64,000 nucleotides of DNA, from positions 1 to 64,000 of the forward strand of contig DASZBX010000105.1 of the NCBI GenBank assembly GCA_035943635.1, given 5' to 3'. The notes below the pieces were generated by a model, which ran no database searches, was not told where the DNA came from, and saw nothing but the letters and a program-made list of their open reading frames with translations. A program made the translations under genes and the position numbers. Source of the stretch: DASZBX01 sp035943635. GTDB lineage: Bacteria; Actinomycetota; Actinomycetes; Streptomycetales; Catenulisporaceae. Positions 35,636 to 44,533 of the stretch are shown here, one piece after another. Each line of letters opens with the position of its first letter. Position 1 is the first letter of the stretch.

Positions 35636-36496
35636 CTAGACCTTGGTCAGGCGCTTGGTCGCCGTCTTCGGGGCGGCCGGGGCGGACTTCTTCGGCGCGG
35701 ACTTGGCCGCGGTGTTCTTGGGCGCGGTCTTCGACGGCGCGGCCTTCTTGGCCGGTTCGGGATTGGCCTTGCGCGACCGCTTGACCGCGGCCACCGTGTC
35801 GGCCAGGCTCTCGGGCCCCCGGGCCGCCGCGCGCACCGGCTGCGGCCGGGCGGACTGCGGCTGCTGCGGGTTCTGCGCCGGCGGCCCGGCCGGCTGCTGC
35901 GGCGGTTCCGGCCGGGTCTGGCCGGTGGGGATCTGTCCGGCCGACAGCTGCCCGGCCTGCCGCACCGACCCGGCCCCGACCGGCTCCGGCTGCTCGCCGA
36001 ACTCGGACCGGGCGGCGCCGACGCGGTGCGTGCTCCCCTGGGCGGGGGCCGGAGCGTGAGCCGAGGCGCCGGCCGACGCGTAGGACCCGCCGGCCCCAGC
36101 CCCGACCGCGCCGCCGACGCCCGTGAGCTGCGCGGCCTTCTCCCGCAGCAGCTGTTCCTTCAGCCGGGCCTGCGCCACCTTGGCCGCCTTCGCCCGGGCG
36201 GCCTGGGCCCGGGCCAGGATCTTCTGCTTCGCGTAGTACTCCTCCCGCTCGTCCTCGGTCATCCCGCCCCACACGCCGTACGGTTCGCGCACCCGTAGAG
36301 CGTGTTCGACGCACGGTATCTGCACGGGGCAGTTCAGACAGATCTCCTTCGCCGCGACCTCGCGCCCGGACCGGGCCGCGCCGCGCTCGCCCTCCGGGTG
36401 GAAGAAGAGCGAGCTGTCCTTGCCCCGGCACAGTCCGCGCAGTTGCCAGTCCCACAGATCGGCGTTGGGGCCGGGAAGTCGTGAGAAATCGGCCAT
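35636..36496 (-). CDS. whiD: WhiD orthologue (Wbl iron-sulphur regulator) with long basic tail
   Basis: A protein of 286 residues. The first 85 match Streptomyces WhiD closely: MADFSRLPGPNADLWDWQLR, cluster ligands Cys 23, 53, 56 and 62, and the turn EPYGVWGGMTEDEREE. WhiD there is about 112 residues. Here about 200 extra residues follow: a helical KAAKVAQARLKEQLLREKAA stretch, a Gly/Ala/Pro/Gln-rich linker, and a Lys/Ala/Pro tail (AKKAAPSKTAPKNTAAKSAP...ATKRLTKV) like histone H1 or mycobacterial HupB tails. WhiD is a 4Fe-4S partner of the principal sigma factor, needed for spore maturation. The tail would add non-specific DNA binding (inference). Location near groEL and bldM fits the Streptomyces order. 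Confidence 0.93.
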   Translation of the reverse strand: MADFSRLPGPNADLWDWQLRGLCRGKDSSLFFHPEGERGAARSGREVAAKEICLNCPVQIPCVEHALRVREPYGVWGGMTEDEREEYYAKQKILARAQAARAKAAKVAQARLKEQLLREKAAQLTGVGGAVGAGAGGSYASAGASAHAPAPAQGSTHRVGAARSEFGEQPEPVGAGSVRQAGQLSAGQIPTGQTRPEPPQQPAGPPAQNPQQPQSARPQPVRAAARGPESLADTVAAVKRSRKANPEPAKKAAPSKTAPKNTAAKSAPKKSAPAAPKTATKRLTKV

Positions 36497-36645
36497 AGCC
36501 GTGCTCCCTTCCTGACGAGCCGGGCGTACGAATGCTCAGCCGGTCACCCAGTGATTGGATGTGTTATGAGCAGTCGTTACCCAGTTCGAGTGGACTTGTC
36601 GGTATGAGGCGCTATACCCACCACTTGCCTTGGTATTAGCCCGAC

Positions 36646-37038
36646 ATGTCCTCACCCATCGAACGGACCAGTCGCGCCGACCTGAACGGCGCAGCGCACC
36701 CGGTCCTTCTGCCGGGCCAGCGGGTACCCTTCCGGCCGGTATCCGCGCAGGTGGAGCCGCGGCGGCCGCGCGATCGCGGATACAGCTGGGCCGAACTGGC
36801 CGAACGGTGCGGTGTGAGTATTCCCACACTTCGCGGTTGGGTACTCTCAGGTTTACTCCCGTCCCGCCCGCGGGGCGGCGTTTCCGGCGCCGTCGGCGGC
36901 CCGGGCGCGGCGGACGCGGCCGATTTCCGGGCGGCCGACGTCGTGCGGCTGGAGGTGCTCGCGCGCCTGGTGCGCTCCGGGGTACCGGTGGCGCGCGCCG
37001 CCGCGCTGGTGGCCGAAACGGGCGATCGTGCCTGGTAG
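36646..37038 (+). CDS. MerR-like HTH regulator between whiD and bldM
   Basis: A protein of 130 residues. The first 40 are basic and Pro-rich. Residues 45-125 form a MerR-type winged HTH: YSWAELAERCGVSIPTLRGW, VLSGLLPSRP, then an Ala/Gly loop and DVVRLEVLARLVRSGVPVAR. There is no long dimerisation helix or effector domain, so it is a minimal regulator. It is divergent from whiD (149 bp apart) and lies 303 bp before bldM on the same strand. I do not recall this gene in the Streptomyces whiD-bldM interval. Its position suggests control of one of the flanking developmental genes, which is inference. Confidence 0.65.
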   Translation: MSSPIERTSRADLNGAAHPVLLPGQRVPFRPVSAQVEPRRPRDRGYSWAELAERCGVSIPTLRGWVLSGLLPSRPRGGVSGAVGGPGAADAADFRAADVVRLEVLARLVRSGVPVARAAALVAETGDRAW

Positions 37039-37241
37039 CGCGATTGCCCGGCCCCGGAGTCTTCCCAAATCCGGGGCGCGCGGGCCAGACTGGACCCCTC
37101 AGCACCACCCGTGCTGGGCGCGACACCCCGAGTGACGGTGCAATGGCCGCGTGGGCTGCCGGAATGCTCCGATCAGGTGAACTTCGGGTCCGGCGAACCG
37201 AGCGGCAGCCGGACTGAACCCAAGAAATCCACTCGATCGTG

Positions 37242-37269
37242 CGTAACGCTTTCGAGTGACGCTCGTTGA
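37242..37269 (+). promoter_or_regulatory. Sigma-BldN-type promoter of bldM
   Basis: CGTAAC (37242-37247), a 16-bp spacer and CGTTGA (37264-37269) match the promoter recognised by the developmental sigma factor BldN at bldMp1 in Streptomyces. The site is 72 bp before the bldM ATG. Confidence 0.82.
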
Positions 37270-37341
37270 GTCTGACAGCAGTGGCCGAATGAGCTGGGCC
37301 ACGGATTGCCGGATCCGCATCCGCAGTGCTTGGAGGCACCG

Positions 37342-37953
37342 ATGACGTCCATTCTGGTCTGTGACGACTCCCCATTGGCCCGTGAGACCCTGCGCCGCGC
37401 GGTGGCCACCGTCCCCGGCGTGGACCGGGTCACGACGGCGAGCAGCGGGGAGGAGGTGTTGCGCCGGTGGACCGCCGACCGGGCCGACCTGGTCCTGATG
37501 GACGTACGGATGCCGGGCCTGGGCGGGGTCGAGACGGTGCGCCGGCTGGTGTCCACCGACCCCACCGCGCGGGTGGTCATGCTGACCATGGCCGAGGACC
37601 TGGACGGAGTGGCCCTCGCGGTCGCCTCCGGGGCCCGCGGGTACCTGCACAAAGACGCCTCCCGGGCGGAGCTGCGGGCCACCGTCTCCCAGGCCCTGGC
37701 CGACCCGACCTGGCGGCTGGCCCCGCGCCGGCTGCGCCCGGCCGAGGTGGGCTCCGCGCCGACCCTGACCGCGCGCGAGATCCAGGTGCTGGAGGGGATG
37801 AGCCACGGGCGGTCCAACGCCGAGATCGGCCGGGACCTGTTCCTGTCCGAGGACACGGTCAAGACCCACGCGCGCCGGCTGTTCAAGAAGCTCGGCGCCT
37901 CCGACCGGGCGCACGCGGTGGCCCTGGGCTTCCGCTGGGGCCTGGTCCGCTGA
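37342..37953 (+). CDS. bldM: BldM orthologue, atypical response regulator
   Basis: A protein of 203 residues from ATG 37342 with GGAGG 5 nt upstream, the same length as Streptomyces BldM. The receiver domain keeps Asp 54 (LVLMDVRMPGLGGVETVRRL), a Thr in VVMLTMAED and Lys in GYLHKD. In Streptomyces this receiver works without phosphorylation. The LuxR/FixJ-type HTH (LTAREIQVLEGMSHGRSNAE, SEDTVKTHARRLFKKLG) and C-terminus are almost identical to BldM. As a homodimer, or as a heterodimer with WhiI, it activates aerial-growth and sporulation genes. Confidence 0.95.
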   Translation: MTSILVCDDSPLARETLRRAVATVPGVDRVTTASSGEEVLRRWTADRADLVLMDVRMPGLGGVETVRRLVSTDPTARVVMLTMAEDLDGVALAVASGARGYLHKDASRAELRATVSQALADPTWRLAPRRLRPAEVGSAPTLTAREIQVLEGMSHGRSNAEIGRDLFLSEDTVKTHARRLFKKLGASDRAHAVALGFRWGLVR

Positions 37954-38402
37954 GAGTCCGCCGGACTCCGGGCGGGCCCCCGGCAGTCCGCGGACCGAGC
38001 GGGCGCGGCGAAGAACACGCACAGACGGGGAACCCCGCGGCCGTTGACACTCGGCCGCCGAACGTGAGCTGACAGTGCTGATGGTACTGATATCGCAGAG
38101 AGCCTGACCGCCGGTCGTCTGCCGACCGGACGGCGGCCGTCTGCCGGACATGACGGGGATCCGCCCGGAACGGGCCGATCGATCGCAAAAGCCTGCCGAC
38201 GACTTGTCCACAGCATGTGGACGGCCGCCTCGCGCCGTCCCCGCCCGCACCTCCTCCCGCCGCCTTGCCGACGTCGGGCCGCCCCGCGCCCGCGCGTCCG
38301 CCGAGCGTGCCCGCCCGCGCCGCCGGGATGGAATTGCGCGCGGTGGGCGACCGTTAGACTGGAACCCTTCCCAGTCCAGCCGGCCGCCCCGGGAGGCACC
38401 AC
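37954..38402 (+). other. Gap before guaB with one DnaA-box nonamer
   Basis: 449 bp with no convincing gene. In S. coelicolor I recall a sigma-factor gene (sigK) in this interval; none is here. TTGTCCACA at 38204-38212 is a consensus Streptomyces DnaA box, followed by an inverted partial copy (tgtggac). TTGACA occurs at 38044, but no matching -10 is clear. Confidence 0.4.
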
Positions 38403-39905
38403 ATGTCCGACGCCCAATCCGTACCGGAGAAGTTCGGCCAGCTCGGCCTGACCTTCGACGACGTGCTGCTGCTGCCGGACCTGTCCGACCTGCAGCCCGG
38501 CGAGTCGGACACCACCGGCCGGCTCACCCGCAACATCAGCGTGCGGATCCCGCTGGTCTCGGCCGCGATGGACACCGTCACCGAGGCCCGGATGGCGATC
38601 GCGATGGCCCGGCAGGGCGGGGCCGGGGTGCTGCACCGCAACCTGCCGCCGGAGGCCCAGGCCGCGCAGGTGGACCTGGTCAAGCGGTCCGAGTCGGGCA
38701 TGATCACCCAGCCGGTGACCGTGGACCCGGACGCGACCCTGGGCCAGGTGGACGCGCTGTGCGCCAAGTACCGGATCAGCGGCCTGCCGGTGATCGACTC
38801 GACCGGCCTGCTGATCGGGATAGTGACCAACCGGGACCTGCGGTTCGAGACCGACCACACCCGGCTGGTCCGGGACGTGATGACCAAGGCCCCGCTGATC
38901 ACCGGGCACGTCGGGATCGACGGCGCCGAGGCCATGAAGATCATGGGCAGGCACAAGATCGAGAAGCTCCCGCTGGTCGACGAGGCCGGCCGGCTGCACG
39001 GGCTGATCACGGTCAAGGACTTCGCCAAGAGCGACCAGTACCCGCTGGCCACCAAGGACCCCGAGGGCCGGCTCGTGGTCGGCGGCGCGGTCGGCGTGGG
39101 GGACCCGGGCTTCCACCGGGCCATGCTGCTGATCGAGGCCGGTGCGGACTTCGTGGTGGTGGACGTCGCGCACGGCCACTCCACCGCGGTCTTCGACACG
39201 ATCAAGAAGATCAAGGCGAACTCGCACGTCGACGTGATCGGCGGCAACGCGGCCACCCGGGCCGGGGCCCAGGCTTTCATCGACGCCGGGGTGGACGCGG
39301 TCAAGGTCGGGGTCGGCCCCGGCTCGATCTGCACCACCCGGGTGGTCGCCGGCGTGGGCGTGCCGCAGGTCACCGCGATCTACGAGGCCTCCCTGGCCGC
39401 CCGCCCGGCCGGCGTGCCGGTGATCGGCGACGGCGGCCTGCAGTACTCCGGGGACATCGCCAAGGCGCTGGCCGCCGGCGCGGACACGGTGATGCTCGGC
39501 TCGCTGCTGGCCGGCTGCGAGGAGTCCCCGGGCGACCTGATGTTCATCAACGGCAAGCAGTTCAAGTCCTACCGCGGGATGGGCTCGCTCGGCGCGATGT
39601 CCAGCCGGGGCAGGGCCGACGGCCAGTCCTACTCCCGGGACCGCTACTTCCAGCAGGACGTGGTCGGCGACGACAAGCTCGTCCCCGAGGGCATCGAGGG
39701 CCAGGTGCCCTACCGCGGCCCGGTCAGCGTGGTGGCGCACCAGCTGATCGGCGGCGTGCGGCAGGCGATGTTCTACACCGGCTCGCGCACCATCGGCGAG
39801 TTGCAGAACGCCCGGATGGTCCGGATCACCTCCGCCGGACTGAAGGAGAGCCACCCGCACGACATCCAGATGACCGTGGAAGCCCCGAACTACCACAGCC
39901 GCTGA
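38403..39905 (+). CDS. guaB: IMP dehydrogenase
   Basis: A protein of 500 residues from ATG 38403 with GGGAGG upstream. The barrel is interrupted by two CBS domains (about 95-215: GMITQPVTVDPDATLGQVDA, RDVMTKAPLITG). The catalytic loop GPGSICTTRVVAGVG carries the nucleophilic Cys, and the flap has SSRGRADGQSYSRD. It oxidises IMP to XMP, the committed step of GMP synthesis. guaB3 follows 68 bp downstream. Confidence 0.98.
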   Translation: MSDAQSVPEKFGQLGLTFDDVLLLPDLSDLQPGESDTTGRLTRNISVRIPLVSAAMDTVTEARMAIAMARQGGAGVLHRNLPPEAQAAQVDLVKRSESGMITQPVTVDPDATLGQVDALCAKYRISGLPVIDSTGLLIGIVTNRDLRFETDHTRLVRDVMTKAPLITGHVGIDGAEAMKIMGRHKIEKLPLVDEAGRLHGLITVKDFAKSDQYPLATKDPEGRLVVGGAVGVGDPGFHRAMLLIEAGADFVVVDVAHGHSTAVFDTIKKIKANSHVDVIGGNAATRAGAQAFIDAGVDAVKVGVGPGSICTTRVVAGVGVPQVTAIYEASLAARPAGVPVIGDGGLQYSGDIAKALAAGADTVMLGSLLAGCEESPGDLMFINGKQFKSYRGMGSLGAMSSRGRADGQSYSRDRYFQQDVVGDDKLVPEGIEGQVPYRGPVSVVAHQLIGGVRQAMFYTGSRTIGELQNARMVRITSAGLKESHPHDIQMTVEAPNYHSR

Positions 39906-39973
39906 CCCCGCCGGCCGGTCCGGGCCGGTCCGGCGAGAACGCAGACCCGAGAGCACGAGAAAGGCAGTCTCCC

Positions 39974-41080
39974 TTGTCCGAGGTCGAGATCGGCCGCGCC
40001 AAGCGCGCCCGGCAAGCCTATGGTTTCGACGAGATCGCGCTGGTGCCCTCGCGGCGCACCCGCGACCCCGAAGAGGTCTCCATCGCCTGGCAGATCGATG
40101 CCTACCAGCTGGCCCTGCCCTTCCTGGCCGCGCCGATGGACTCGGTGGTCTCCCCGGCCACCGCGATCGCGCTCGGCCGGCTCGGCGGGGTCGGGGTGCT
40201 CGACCTGGAGGGCCTGTGGACCCGCTACCAGGACCCGGAGCCGCTGCTGGCCGAGATCGCCGCGCTGCCGGAGCAGCGGGTGGTGGCCCGGCTGCGCGAG
40301 ATCTACGCGGAGCCGGTCAAGGAGGAGCTGATCGTCGCCCGGATCAAGCAGATCCAGGCGGCCGGGGTGGTCGCGGCCGGGTCGCTCTCCCCGCAGAACA
40401 CCGCGCAGTTCCACAAGGCGGTGATCAGCGCCGGGGCGGACCTGTTCGTGATCCGCGGCACCACGGTCTCGGCCGAGCACGTCTCGCACCACGAGGAGCC
40501 GCTCAACCTCAAGCAGTTCATCTACGACCTCGACGTGCCGGTGGTGGCCGGCGGCGTGGCCACCTACAAGGGCGCGCTGCACCTGATGCGCTCGGGCGCG
40601 GCCGGGGTGCTGGTCGGCTTCGGCGGCGGCTCCTCGCACACCACCAAGAACGTGCTGGGCATCGCGGTGCCGATGGCCACCGCGATCGCGGACGTGGCGG
40701 CGGCCCGGCGGGACTACATGGACGAGTCCGGCGGCCGGTACGTGCACGTGATCGCGGACGGCGCGATGGGCGGCAGCGGCGAGATCGCCAAGGCGGTGGC
40801 CTGCGGCGCGGACGGGGTGATGATCGGCTCCCCGCTGGCCCGGGCGGTCGAGGCCCCCGGCCGCGGCTTCCACTGGGGGGCCGAGGCCTGGCACGCCGAG
40901 GTCCCGCGCGGCGTGCGCACCGACCTGGGCACGGTCGGCACGCTGGAGGAGATCCTGCTCGGCCCCTCACACACCGCGGACGGCACGATGAACCTGTTCG
41001 GCGCGCTGCGCCGGGCGATGGCGACCACCGGTTACTCCGATCTGAAGGAATTCCAGCGGGTCGAGCTGACCCTGCACTGA
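39974..41080 (+). CDS. guaB3: GuaB3, IMP-dehydrogenase family protein without CBS domains
   Basis: A protein of 368 residues from TTG 39974 (SEVEIGRAKRARQAYGF), the only start that matches the conserved family N-terminus; GAAAGG lies upstream. It has the IMPDH barrel (LPFLAAPMDSVVSPATAIAL, GVLVGFGGGSSHTTKNVLG) but lacks CBS domains. The catalytic Cys loop of IMPDH is replaced by SHTTKN. This paralogue sits after guaB throughout actinobacteria; some relatives have GMP reductase activity. I do not assign an activity here. Confidence 0.93.
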   Translation: MSEVEIGRAKRARQAYGFDEIALVPSRRTRDPEEVSIAWQIDAYQLALPFLAAPMDSVVSPATAIALGRLGGVGVLDLEGLWTRYQDPEPLLAEIAALPEQRVVARLREIYAEPVKEELIVARIKQIQAAGVVAAGSLSPQNTAQFHKAVISAGADLFVIRGTTVSAEHVSHHEEPLNLKQFIYDLDVPVVAGGVATYKGALHLMRSGAAGVLVGFGGGSSHTTKNVLGIAVPMATAIADVAAARRDYMDESGGRYVHVIADGAMGGSGEIAKAVACGADGVMIGSPLARAVEAPGRGFHWGAEAWHAEVPRGVRTDLGTVGTLEEILLGPSHTADGTMNLFGALRRAMATTGYSDLKEFQRVELTLH

Positions 41081-41348
41081 TCCGCGTCCGGGTCCCGGTA
41101 CCGCTCTCACGCGGCCGGCGGACCCGGCCGGCGCGCCGGTCCGGACGCCGGAGGCAGTGCCCGCAACCACCCTCGTGGCGGTGCTCGCGCAGGTCCCAGG
41201 ACCGCGCGGACACCGCCACGGTCGTGCCCGGACCCGAACGGGCGCTCCACCCGGACGGCGCCGGCCCGGCCCCGGCCGCCGGGCGCGCCCGGACCCGGCG
41301 GCGGACCCCGCGTGGCGTACCCGGCGGTGGATCGGGCATGGTGGAGAC

Positions 41349-43046
41349 ATGGCTAGTGCGAAGCTGGGACCCCGGGAACGAACCGACGCCTTGGCGGCCA
41401 TGGCCGCCCGTGAACTCGACGTGCTGGTGATCGGCGGCGGCGTGGTCGGCGCGGGCACCGCGGTGGACGCGGCCACCCGCGGCCTGTCCGTCGGCCTGCT
41501 CGAAGCCCAGGACTGGGCCTCGGGCACCTCCAGCCGCTCCTCCAAACTCATCCACGGCGGCCTGCGCTACCTGGAGATGCTCGACTTCGGGCTGGTCCGC
41601 GAGGCGCTGAAGGAACGCGGGCTGCTGCTCGAACGCCTGGCCCCGCACCTGGTGCGCCCGGTGCCGTTCCTCTACCCGCTGACCGGCCGCGGCTGGGAGC
41701 GCTGGTACGCCGGCTCCGGGGTGGCCCTGTACGACACGATGAGCTACTCCTCCGGCCACGGCCGCGGCCTGCCCCCGCACCGGCACCTGAGCCGGCGCCA
41801 CGCGCTGCAGATCGCGCCCTCGCTCAAGAAGAGCTCGATGGTCGGCGCGATCCAGTACTACGACGCCCAGGTGGACGACGCCCGGTTCGTGGTCACCCTG
41901 ATCCGCACCGCCGCCTCCTACGGCGCGCTGGTGGCCAACCGGACCCGGGTGACCGGGTTCCTGCGCGAGGGCGAGCGGGTCACCGGGGTGGTCGCCCGGG
42001 ACGAGGTGACCGGCGCCGAGCACGAGATCCGGGCGGCCCAGGTGGTCAACGCCACCGGCGTGTGGACCGACGACACCCAGGCCCTGGTCGGGGAGCGCGG
42101 CAAGTTCCACGTCCGGGCGTCCAAGGGCGTGCACCTGGTGGTGCCCAAGGACCGGATCCAGTCCGCCTCCGGGATCATCCTGCGGACCGAGAAGTCCGTG
42201 CTGTTCGTGATCCCCTGGGGCCGGCACTGGATCATCGGCACCACCGACACCGAGTGGACCCTGGACAAGGCGCACCCGGCGGCCAGCGCGGCCGACATCG
42301 AGTACGTGCTCAACCACGTGAACCGGGTGCTGACCACCTCGCTCACCCACGAGGACGTCGAGGGCGTGTACGCCGGGCTGCGCCCGCTGCTGTCCGGCGA
42401 GTCCGAGGAGACCTCCAAGCTCTCCCGCGAGCACGTGGTCGCGCACGCCGCGCCCGGCCTGGTGGTCGTGGCCGGCGGCAAGTACACCACCTACCGGGTG
42501 ATGGCCGCCGACGCCGTGGACGCGGCCGTGCACGGCCTGGACCGCAGCGCCCCGCCCTCCTGCACCGACGTGGTGCCGCTGCTCGGCGCGGACGGCTTCC
42601 CGGCGGTCTGGAACAGCCGCAGCCGGCTGGCGGCCGCCAGCGGCCTGCACGTGGCCCGGATCGAGCACCTGCTGCGCCGCTACGGCACCGCCACCCCGGA
42701 GGTGCTGGAGCTGATCGCCGCGGACCCCGCGCTGGCCCGGCCGCTGCCCGGCGCCGACGACTACCTGCGCGCCGAGGTGGTCTACGCGGTCCGCTACGAG
42801 GGCGCGGCGCAGCTGGACGACGTGCTGGCCCGGCGGATGCGGGTCTCGTTCGAGACCTTCGACCGCGGGGTCGGCGCGGCCCGCCCGGCGGCCGAGCTGA
42901 TGGCGCCGGAGCTGGGCTGGGACCAGGCCGAGACCGACCGCCAGGTGCGCCGCTACGAGGCCCAGATCGCGGCCGAGCGCGAGTCCCAGCGCCAGCCGGA
43001 CGACAAGTCCGCGGACGCGGTCCGGGTGGCGGTCAGCACGGACTGA
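41349..43046 (+). CDS. glpD: FAD-dependent glycerol-3-phosphate dehydrogenase
   Basis: A protein of 565 residues from ATG 41349 with GGTGGAG upstream. The FAD-binding Rossmann motif is LVIGGGVVGAGTAVDAATRG. Family motifs SSRSSKLIHGGLRYLEM and PWGRHWIIGTTDTEW follow, and a C-terminal helical DAO_C domain ends the protein. It feeds electrons from glycerol-3-phosphate to quinones at the membrane. The 268 bp before it contains no gene. A hairpin after the stop at 43055 marks the end of this syntenic block. Confidence 0.96.
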   Translation: MASAKLGPRERTDALAAMAARELDVLVIGGGVVGAGTAVDAATRGLSVGLLEAQDWASGTSSRSSKLIHGGLRYLEMLDFGLVREALKERGLLLERLAPHLVRPVPFLYPLTGRGWERWYAGSGVALYDTMSYSSGHGRGLPPHRHLSRRHALQIAPSLKKSSMVGAIQYYDAQVDDARFVVTLIRTAASYGALVANRTRVTGFLREGERVTGVVARDEVTGAEHEIRAAQVVNATGVWTDDTQALVGERGKFHVRASKGVHLVVPKDRIQSASGIILRTEKSVLFVIPWGRHWIIGTTDTEWTLDKAHPAASAADIEYVLNHVNRVLTTSLTHEDVEGVYAGLRPLLSGESEETSKLSREHVVAHAAPGLVVVAGGKYTTYRVMAADAVDAAVHGLDRSAPPSCTDVVPLLGADGFPAVWNSRSRLAAASGLHVARIEHLLRRYGTATPEVLELIAADPALARPLPGADDYLRAEVVYAVRYEGAAQLDDVLARRMRVSFETFDRGVGAARPAAELMAPELGWDQAETDRQVRRYEAQIAAERESQRQPDDKSADAVRVAVSTD

Positions 43047-43054
43047 GCCGCCGC

Positions 43055-43110
43055 GGGAACGGCCGCAGGCCGGTCCGGGTGTTCGCCCGGGCCGGCCCGC
43101 GGCCGTTCCC
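43055..43110 (+). terminator. Hairpin terminator of glpD
   Basis: A 12-bp perfect stem (gggaacggccgc with gcggccgttccc) encloses a second GC stem (gccggtccggg with cccgggccggc), 9 bp after the stop. There is no T-tract, as is common in actinobacteria. Confidence 0.65.
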
Positions 43111-43178
43111 GTGTGCGCAGCGCCCTGCCGTTCGTGCGGGTGGCGGATGGCTGCCCGCGCGGCCGGCCGCCGGGCCGG

Positions 43179-43511
43179 TCACCGGTGCGGGTGCGCCGCG
43201 TTGTGCAGGCGGACGGTGTCCGCGTGGCTCATCGCCAGGGCCTTGGCCAGGTGCCGGACCGTGGAGGGCCGGGGCTGCCGGATCACCCCCCGCTCCAGGT
43301 TCCCGATCGTGCGGATGCTCACCTTCGCCTTGCCCGCCAGGTCCTCCTGGGTGTAGCCCGCCGAGTGCCGCGCCTCTCGCAGAAGCCTGGCAAACGTGCG
43401 TTCCCCCGGATTGTCCACACTCACCACCCCATCTTGTGAGTCCGTGTTCTCGAGTCCCCAGCCGACGGCCATCAACGGCCGCGAACTGTCCGACTCGGCC
43501 CGATATTCCAC
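43179..43511 (-). CDS. Small XRE-family HTH regulator
   Basis: A protein of 110 residues. Residues 38-100 form a clear XRE HTH: FARLLREARHSAGYTQEDLA, VSIRTIGNLERG, RPSTVRHLAKAL. GTG at about 43421 (VSVDNPGERT) could be the true start, giving about 80 residues. This HTH type usually heads large NB-ARC/AfsR-like regulators; here only the HTH remains, so it may be a free-standing regulator or a truncated one. It lies in the junction between two conserved blocks. Confidence 0.65.
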   Translation of the reverse strand: MEYRAESDSSRPLMAVGWGLENTDSQDGVVSVDNPGERTFARLLREARHSAGYTQEDLAGKAKVSIRTIGNLERGVIRQPRPSTVRHLAKALAMSHADTVRLHNAAHPHR

Positions 43512-43625
43512 CTGAAATCCTACCGCTTCGCCCGTTTCGCCGGGGCGGAATCCGGCATCAAAGTACTGTAATAAGAAGGCAACAGCGCGATGGCCGGAAC
43601 CGGCCGGGAGAAACAGAGTACTACC

Positions 43626-44076
43626 ATGCAGGGGCGCGGCCGGCCGGGGCCGGCGCCGAACCCGGGCGGCCCGCCCGTGGTGACCGCGGTCAGGCCGCCG
43701 CCGCTGACGTCGACCACGGCCCCCGCCTCGGCGCAGGCGGCCGTGGCGGCGGAACCGTTCAACAGCCTGGGGATCTCGGCCATCGAAAGCGACAGGCGCC
43801 TTCGGCCCGTGGGGCTACCTGGGCGTCGCCATCGCCGAGCAGGCCGAGGCGGACGCGACATGTACGCAGTCGACGAACCAGGCCGGCGTCCACTTCGCAG
43901 TACTCGACGGTTGTCAGGGCGAGCTGATCGACGCCGATCAGCAGGCGATCACCCAGGTGAAGCAGGCCGTGCAGGCGCAGAACGCCTACCTCCGGATGTA
44001 CCCGGCCGGCGGCGGCAGCCGAGGAACCCGGGGCCGGCTCAGGAGAAGAGCGCGAGCAGCAGCACGGTCGCGCTGA
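43626..44076 (+). pseudogene. Frameshifted relic of an unknown gene
   Basis: From ATG 43626 a Pro/Ala-rich frame reads to NSLGISAIES near 43790. Protein-like sequence then continues in a different frame: TGAFGPWGYLGVAIAEQAEA, NQAGVHFAVLDGCQGELIDA, DQQAITQVKQAVQAQNAYLR, ending near 44076 inside the 3' end of the opposite gene. The second frame has no start codon of its own. I read it as one gene broken by a single frameshift. The family is not recognised. The rest of 43512-44038 holds nothing else. Confidence 0.4.
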
Positions 44077-44446
44077 CCGCGACCACGATCACGGCCGTGG
44101 CGCGCAGGGTGGCGTCGAACCGCAGCGAGCGCAGGTGCCGGGCCGGCTTGACCATCCAGCCGGGCTCGGCCGCGCCGGGTTGGTACGGCCGGGCGTGCGG
44201 CGGCTCGTCCCGCCAGCGCGCCTCGATCATCCGGGTCCGGGCCGAGGCCTCCTTGACCGTGGCCCGGCGGACGAACTCCTCGTCCAGCACCACCTGGTCC
44301 AGCTCGTCGGCCGGGGTGGCCGGGGAGGCCGCGACCGGCTGCGGGATCAGTCCGGGAGCGCGCCGGACCTGGCTCTCCGGCGCTCCGGAGAACCTGTCCC
44401 GCTGTTCGGGAATGCTGTGCCCATCGAAGGATTCGGGTTCGGCCAC
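44039..44446 (-). CDS. Small tail-anchored membrane protein upstream-linked to proA
   Basis: A protein of 135 residues. A polar, charged cytosolic part (LDEEFVRRATVKEASARTRM, RWRDEPPHARPYQPGAAEPG) is followed by basic residues and one C-terminal helix (ATAVIVVAVSATVLLLALF) ending the protein, so it is tail-anchored. Similar proteins occur beside proA in other actinomycetes. It reads in the same direction as proA, 87 bp downstream of it. Function unknown. Confidence 0.75.
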   Translation of the reverse strand: MAEPESFDGHSIPEQRDRFSGAPESQVRRAPGLIPQPVAASPATPADELDQVVLDEEFVRRATVKEASARTRMIEARWRDEPPHARPYQPGAAEPGWMVKPARHLRSLRFDATLRATAVIVVAVSATVLLLALFS

Positions 44447-44533
44447 CCGGGAACTCTAACTGAAACGGCTGAGAAACTGTAGACCCCCGCAGCGCCTGGT
44501 TCCGGCCGATTCGTCCACCGCCGCCGCGTCCGG

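Noticed and set aside
36536..37375. Minus-strand 279-codon open frame over the MerR-like gene and bldM promoter
   Set aside because: No domain, Arg/Pro-rich, and it overlaps the recognisable MerR HTH and the sigma-BldN promoter.
38150..39973. Forward frame open far upstream of guaB3
   Set aside because: It runs through guaB in another frame and is Arg/Gly/Pro-rich. The guaB3 family match starts only at TTG 39974.
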